Below are positions 6,791-9,848 of a DNA stretch of 9,848 nt, piece by piece. The position numbers were made by a program, and so were the translations under genes. Source of the stretch: Modestobacter sp. Lineage in GTDB: Bacteria > Actinomycetota > Actinomycetes > Mycobacteriales > Geodermatophilaceae. The first letter of the stretch is position 1, and every line of letters begins with the position of its first letter. The stretch spans positions 1 through 9,848 of the forward strand of contig JAOPUQ010000459.1 in NCBI GenBank assembly GCA_025963425.1. The letters are read 5' to 3'. Under the pieces are notes generated by a model. That model searched no databases and had not been told where the DNA came from. It saw only the letters and a list, made by a program, of their open reading frames with translations.

Positions 6791-6796
6791 TACGCT
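6791..6796 (+). promoter_or_regulatory. Candidate -10 box for the ABC transporter unit
   Basis: TACGCT preceded by CCGG fits TANNNT. A start near 6803 gives a leader of about 40 nt containing a 6-bp hairpin (GCCCGG 6811-6816 with CCGGGC 6821-6826) 4 nt before the Shine-Dalgarno GAGGAG at 6831-6836. If correct, the upstream GTG (6685) and TTG (6796) would not be in the mRNA as start codons. Confidence 0.4.
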
Positions 6797-6843
6797 TGGA
6801 TGGCCGGATTGCCCGGACCGCCGGGCGAGCGAGGAGCACCATC

Positions 6844-7833
6844 ATCACCAGCGGGAGCACGGCCGCCGTCGAACCCGTCCGGGTCGAGGTCAGCGGCCTC
6901 ACCAAAACCTTCGGCCGCGTGCGCGCGGTCGACGACCTCAGCTTCACCGTCGAACCAGGGCAGGTCACCGGCTTCCTGGGTCCCAACGGGGCGGGCAAGA
7001 CCACCACTCTGCGGATGGCGCTGGGCCTGGTCACCCCCGACCACGGCACGACGACCTTCAACGGCGCGCCCTACGCGGCGCTCTCCGACCCGATGCGCCG
7101 CGTCGGCGCGGTCCTGGAGACCGCCTTCCACCCGGCCCGGAGCGGCCGCAACCACCTGCGCGTCTACTGCCGCGCGGCCGGGCTGCCCACCTCCCGCGCC
7201 GACGAGGTGCTCGACCAGGTGGGCCTCGGCCCCGCCGGCGGGCGCAAGGCCGGCGGCTACTCCCTGGGCATGCGGCAACGACTGGGGCTGGCCACGGCCC
7301 TGCTGGGCGACCCCGCCGTCCTGGTCCTCGACGAGCCGGCCAACGGGCTGGACCCGGAGGGCATCCAGTGGCTGCGGGGGTTCCTCCGCCACCTCGCCCA
7401 CGACCAGGGGCGCACCGTGCTGGTGAGCAGCCACCTGCTGGCCGAGGTCGAGCAGACCGCCGACCGGGTGGTGATCGTCGGCGCCGGGAAGCTGGTGCAC
7501 GAGGGTTCGCTGGAGCAGCTGCGCTCCGGCACCGACGGCGAGGGCGCCGGCACGGTACTCGTGCGCACCCCGCACACGACCCGGTTCGCCGATCTGCTCG
7601 GCGAGGACGGCGTCGCCGTGCGGGTCACCGACCCCGAGGGGATGACGGTCACCGGGATGACCACGGCCGAGGTGGGCCGGCGCGCCTTCGCCGACGGGAT
7701 CGAGCTGCACGAGCTGCGGCCGCACACCAGTGGCCTGGAAGAGGTGTACTTCCGGCTCACCGCGGGCTCGGAGCAGTTCGCGGCGGCTCCGGCGGGGTCC
7801 GCAGCGCCGACCGATGGACGGAGGAACCGCTGA
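6844..7833 (+). CDS. ABC exporter ATP-binding protein (DrrA/BcrA-like)
   Basis: ATPase subunit of an ABC-2 type exporter; it powers the permease encoded next. Counting from ATC 6844, 329 residues: Walker A GPNGAGKT (46-53), Glu92 where the Q-loop Gln usually sits (as in some BcrA-like members), variant signature YSLGMRQR (139-146), Walker B VLVLDEP (159-165), switch His197, and a C-terminal regulatory part (about 228-329) ending in the family motif SGLEEVYFRL. The start is unusual: no ATG, GTG, TTG or CTG lies near the natural N terminus. GAGGAG at 6831-6836 is 7 nt before ATC 6844 and 4 nt before ATC 6841. Alternatives in frame are TTG 6796 and GTG 6685, which add low-complexity, Arg/Gly-rich sequence. 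The stop shares one base with the permease ATG. Substrate unknown. Function secure, start uncertain. Confidence 0.92.
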   Translation: MTSGSTAAVEPVRVEVSGLTKTFGRVRAVDDLSFTVEPGQVTGFLGPNGAGKTTTLRMALGLVTPDHGTTTFNGAPYAALSDPMRRVGAVLETAFHPARSGRNHLRVYCRAAGLPTSRADEVLDQVGLGPAGGRKAGGYSLGMRQRLGLATALLGDPAVLVLDEPANGLDPEGIQWLRGFLRHLAHDQGRTVLVSSHLLAEVEQTADRVVIVGAGKLVHEGSLEQLRSGTDGEGAGTVLVRTPHTTRFADLLGEDGVAVRVTDPEGMTVTGMTTAEVGRRAFADGIELHELRPHTSGLEEVYFRLTAGSEQFAAAPAGSAAPTDGRRNR

Positions 7834-8588
7834 TGGACCGGCTGGTGCGGTCGGAGTGGACCAAGCTGCTGACCACCCGGGTGTGGATCGGACTGGTGCT
7901 CGGCGCCTGCCTGCTCGCCGGGGGCTTCGCCGCGCTCCTCACCGCCTTCGCCGGCAACGCCGGCTCCGGCCTCCCGGCGGTCGGTACCCCGCAGTTCGAG
8001 CAACTGGCGTTCGCGGTCGCCGCGAACGGCACGGTGCTCGCCCTCGTACTCGGGGTCATCGGGATGACCCAGGAGTACCGGCACCGGACCGCCACGCCGA
8101 CCTTCCTGGCCAGCCCGCACCGCGGCCGGGTGGTCGTGGCCAAGCTGATCGCCTACGCGCTCGCCGCCGTGCCGTTCGCGGTGGCGGTCTGCGCGGTGAC
8201 GGTGCTGGTGGTCGCGGTCTACGCCGGTGCCCGGGGCGCCGTTCCGGCCCTGTCCGCGGACAACGTCGCGGTGCTCCTGCGGGCTGCCCTGGCGATGGTC
8301 GTCTACGCGGTGATCGGCGTCGGGCTGGGCGCGCTGCTGCGCAACCAGGTCGGGGCGATCGTCGGGGCGCTGGTCTACCTGTACGTCATCGAGCCCATCA
8401 TCAGCAGCATCCCGGCCACGTCGGGCGCCTACGAGTGGATGCCGGGCGGCGCGCTCGAGGCGATGACCGCCACCACGCGGACGACGGACCTGCTTGCCGC
8501 CTGGCAGGGCGGCCTGTTGCTGCTCGGCTACGGTCTGCTGGCTGCGGTGGTGGGCACGATGCTGGCGGTGCGCCGGGACGTGGTGTGA
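7833..8588 (+). CDS. ABC-2 type exporter permease, six helices
   Basis: Membrane protein of 251 residues, the transmembrane partner of the preceding ATPase. Start ATG 7833 overlaps the ATPase stop by one base (TGATG) and has GGAGG at 7820-7824, 8 nt upstream, so the two are made together. Six hydrophobic segments fit the ABC-2 layout: about 15-40, 55-78, 103-130, 147-167, 172-192 and 224-246. The N-terminal SEWTKLLTTR before helix 1 and the cytosolic loop MTQEYRHRTATPTFLASPHR (about 78-97) are typical of this permease group and form the likely coupling contact with the ATPase. What is exported cannot be told; relatives include drug, bacteriocin and lipid exporters. The next gene begins 44 nt later, or overlaps the stop by 4 nt if its earlier GTG is used. 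Confidence 0.92.
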   Translation: MDRLVRSEWTKLLTTRVWIGLVLGACLLAGGFAALLTAFAGNAGSGLPAVGTPQFEQLAFAVAANGTVLALVLGVIGMTQEYRHRTATPTFLASPHRGRVVVAKLIAYALAAVPFAVAVCAVTVLVVAVYAGARGAVPALSADNVAVLLRAALAMVVYAVIGVGLGALLRNQVGAIVGALVYLYVIEPIISSIPATSGAYEWMPGGALEAMTATTRTTDLLAAWQGGLLLLGYGLLAAVVGTMLAVRRDVV

Positions 8589-8632
8589 ACCGGGTCCCGC
8601 CAGGGGGCGCGACGGCGGACGAGGACGGACCG

Positions 8633-9442
8633 ATGACCACGCGCATGACGGCACAGCGGCTGAGCCGGCTGATCGCCGAGGGCGACCTGGAGGGCGTGCG
8701 CGCCGCGGTCCGGTCGCAGCCGCGGCTGCTCACCACCCGGGTCGAGCGCGCCGGCGAGGACGGCTGGACCGCGCTGCACCTGGCCGTGGCCGCCGGTGCA
8801 CCGGCGGTGGTCGAGGTGTTGGTCACCGCCGGCGCGGATCTGTCGGCGGCGACCGAAGGCGGTCGCACCCCCTTGCACGTCGCCCTGCAACAGGCACCCG
8901 ACCTGGTCGGTCTGCTGCGCGGGCTGGGCGCCCCGGTGGACGCCGCCTCCGCGGCCTACCTCGGCGACGTCGACCGGCTGGCCGGCGAACTGGACGCCGG
9001 CGCCCAGCTGACCGACCCGGCCACCGAGGTCGACCTGCTCACCTGGGCGGCCTCCGGTGGGGCACTGGCCTCGGTGCACCTGCTGCTGGACCGGGGCGCC
9101 GACCCGGACGCCGGGGCGCTGCACGCCGCGGCGGCCACCGGCCGGCCCCAGGTCGTCGAGCGCCTGCTGGCCGCCGGCGCCGACGTCGACCGGCGCGACC
9201 GCGACACCGGCCGCACCGCCCTGCACGAAGCGGTGGACGCCGCACCCGACGGCGACGTGCCGGCGGTGGTCCGGCTGCTGCTGGCCGCCGGGGCGGACGT
9301 CAACGCCACCACCAACGACGGCGCCAGCGCCCTGGACATCTGCCGGGTCGCCGCTGCCCGGCGCCGCGGCACGCGGGCCGGGAGGAGGCCGGACGCCGAG
9401 GCGCTGACCGAGCTCCTGGTGGCCGCCGGCGCCCGGGACTGA
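8633..9442 (+). CDS. Ankyrin-repeat protein
   Basis: Soluble protein of 269 residues made of ankyrin repeats, helical modules that bind other proteins. Repeats are seen near 44-73 (GWTALHLAVAAGAPAVVEVL), 77-103 (GRTPLHVAL), a degenerate one near 104-130, 132-160, 161-190 (ALHAAAATGRPQVVERLLAAG) and 193-227 (GRTALHEAV), followed by a shorter degenerate one to the end. The first 40 residues form a capping helix pair. No signal peptide, membrane helix or enzyme domain is seen, so it should be a cytosolic binding protein. Start ATG 8633 has GAGGA at 8621-8625, 7 nt away; ATG 8645 is possible, and GTG 8585 would overlap the permease stop as GTGA and add 16 residues. Its place behind the exporter genes suggests co-transcription, but a functional link is not shown. 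Partner unknown. Confidence 0.9.
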   Translation: MTTRMTAQRLSRLIAEGDLEGVRAAVRSQPRLLTTRVERAGEDGWTALHLAVAAGAPAVVEVLVTAGADLSAATEGGRTPLHVALQQAPDLVGLLRGLGAPVDAASAAYLGDVDRLAGELDAGAQLTDPATEVDLLTWAASGGALASVHLLLDRGADPDAGALHAAAATGRPQVVERLLAAGADVDRRDRDTGRTALHEAVDAAPDGDVPAVVRLLLAAGADVNATTNDGASALDICRVAAARRRGTRAGRRPDAEALTELLVAAGARD

Positions 9443-9460
9443 CCGCCTGCCGCGCTCGAT

Positions 9461-9480
9461 CGGCCGGTGGGACCGGGCCG
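9461..9480 (+). terminator. Weak hairpin after the ankyrin gene
   Basis: CGGCC-GGT, loop GGG, ACC-G-GGCCG: 8 bp with one bulged G, 18 nt after the ankyrin stop and before the kgd promoter. No T tract. The position suits a terminator, but such folds arise easily in this composition. Confidence 0.35.
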
Positions 9481-9546
9481 GCGTGCCGCCTCCATGACGT
9501 GAGCCGGGACACGTTCGGGACGCCACGTCGCACGGGCCATGCGAAC

Positions 9547-9556
9547 GCCACGTGGC
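9547..9556. promoter_or_regulatory. Palindrome next to the kgd -10 box
   Basis: GCCACGTGGC is a perfect 10-bp palindrome that touches the TAGACT -10 box at 9557. Its left part belongs to a 9-bp direct repeat, ACGCCACGT, at 9520-9528 and 9545-9553 (25 bp apart). A regulator bound here would sit on the promoter. No known actinobacterial operator is recognised. Confidence 0.3.
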
Positions 9557-9562
9557 TAGACT
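9557..9562 (+). promoter_or_regulatory. Candidate -10 box for the 2-oxoglutarate dehydrogenase gene
   Basis: TAGACT fits TANNNT well. A start near 9569 gives a leader of about 40 nt that ends with AGAAGG at 9594-9599, 11 nt before the GTG at 9611. No clear -35 box; the spacer holds a palindrome instead. Confidence 0.45.
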
Positions 9563-9610
9563 CGGTCTCCGGTCCAACGACGTCCACCGACGAAGAAGGC
9601 ACTCGACCCC

Positions 9611-9848
9611 GTGTCAAGCGTGAGCTCATCCCGGCCGTCCGCCACACCCTCCTCTCCCGTGGCGGGTTTCGGCACCAACGAGTGGCTGGTCGAGGAGATG
9701 TACCAGCAGTTCCTCGCCGACCCCGGCAGCGTCGACCAGGCGTGGCACGACTTCTTCGCCGACTACCGGCCGGGCAGCCCGGTCTCCGACGCGCAGGACC
9801 GGTCGGACACCGCCGCGGAGCCGGCCGCCCCGGCCGCCACCTCCCCCG
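9611..9848 (+). CDS. kgd: 2-oxoglutarate dehydrogenase E1 / 2-oxoglutarate decarboxylase, 5' part only
   Basis: The first 79 codons of a TCA-cycle enzyme, cut by the right window edge. The segment GTNEWLVEEMYQQFLADPGS (21-40) followed by VDQAWHDFFADY (41-52) is the N-terminal E1 domain that begins actinobacterial Kgd/SucA proteins; a Pro/Ala-rich stretch (from about 65) starts the linker. In actinobacteria this protein is usually over 1,200 residues and joins an acyltransferase-like domain to the thiamine-diphosphate E1 enzyme, working in the 2-oxoglutarate dehydrogenase complex; those domains lie outside the window. Start GTG 9611 (VSSVSSSRPS) has AGAAGG at 9594-9599; GTG 9620 in frame is too far from it. 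The Ser-rich first 18 residues are probably disordered. Transcribed from its own promoter after the ankyrin gene. sucA would be an equally valid name. Confidence 0.85.
   Translation, partial: MSSVSSSRPSATPSSPVAGFGTNEWLVEEMYQQFLADPGSVDQAWHDFFADYRPGSPVSDAQDRSDTAAEPAAPAATSP

Noticed and set aside
6703..6794. 8-bp inverted pair CGTACCGG (6703-6710) and CCGGTACG (6787-6794) in the divergent gap.
   Set aside because: The arms are 76 nt apart and short; chance occurrence is likely at this base composition.
6752..7426. Plus-strand frame starting at GTG 6752 with a well-spaced GGAGG, overlapping the ABC ATPase in another frame.
   Set aside because: The product is Pro/Arg/Ala-rich without a recognisable domain, and the ATPase motifs are in the other frame. 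The likely -10 box at 6791 lies downstream of this start.
6649..7725. Upstream extension of the stress-protein frame on the minus strand.
   Set aside because: It is antisense to the ABC ATPase gene and low in complexity; the UspA domain begins exactly at GTG 6648.

Overview
This is a 9.8 kb stretch of very GC-rich DNA with strong G/C bias at third codon positions, many GTG starts and TANNNT-type -10 boxes. It looks like ordinary chromosome from a high-GC actinobacterium. The protein flavour (argS, DUF3105, DUF305, a class III cyclase with an actinobacterial regulatory domain, a Kgd/SucA-type N terminus) would fit the Geodermatophilaceae (Blastococcus, Geodermatophilus, Modestobacter), but that family assignment is inference. 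I see no insertion sequence, phage gene, CRISPR array or other sign of transfer.

Left part (1-3391): the 5' 491 codons of argS (arginyl-tRNA synthetase) lie on the minus strand and run off the left edge. A divergent two-gene unit on the plus strand encodes a membrane-anchored DUF3105 protein and a membrane-anchored DUF305 protein only 5 nt apart; both probably face outward, and the second has His/Met features of metal-binding proteins. A GC-rich hairpin closes this unit. tRNA-Arg(CCG) follows, then a strong 14-bp hairpin that sits between the convergent tRNA and ABC-F genes and can serve both.

Middle part (3392-6648): three minus-strand genes are packed head to tail: a universal stress protein (ATP-binding type), a class III adenylate cyclase with an N-terminal regulatory domain, and an ABC-F ATPase of the ribosome-associated/antibiotic-resistance class. 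Gaps of 35 and 48 nt suggest one operon read from about 6650 leftward. The stress-protein promoter carries a perfect inverted repeat in its -35 region and may give a leaderless mRNA.

Right part (6649-9848): a divergent plus-strand unit encodes an ABC-2 type exporter (ATPase and six-helix permease with 1-nt stop/start overlap) followed by a cytosolic ankyrin-repeat protein. The ATPase has no normal start codon at its natural N terminus; the best Shine-Dalgarno points to an ATC codon. After a weak hairpin comes the promoter and first 79 codons of a 2-oxoglutarate dehydrogenase E1/decarboxylase (kgd/sucA type), running off the right edge.

No clearly new system is evident. The observations most worth checking are the apparent AUC start, the leaderless starts of argS and the stress gene, the stress/cAMP/ABC-F gene cluster, and the DUF3105-DUF305 pair.
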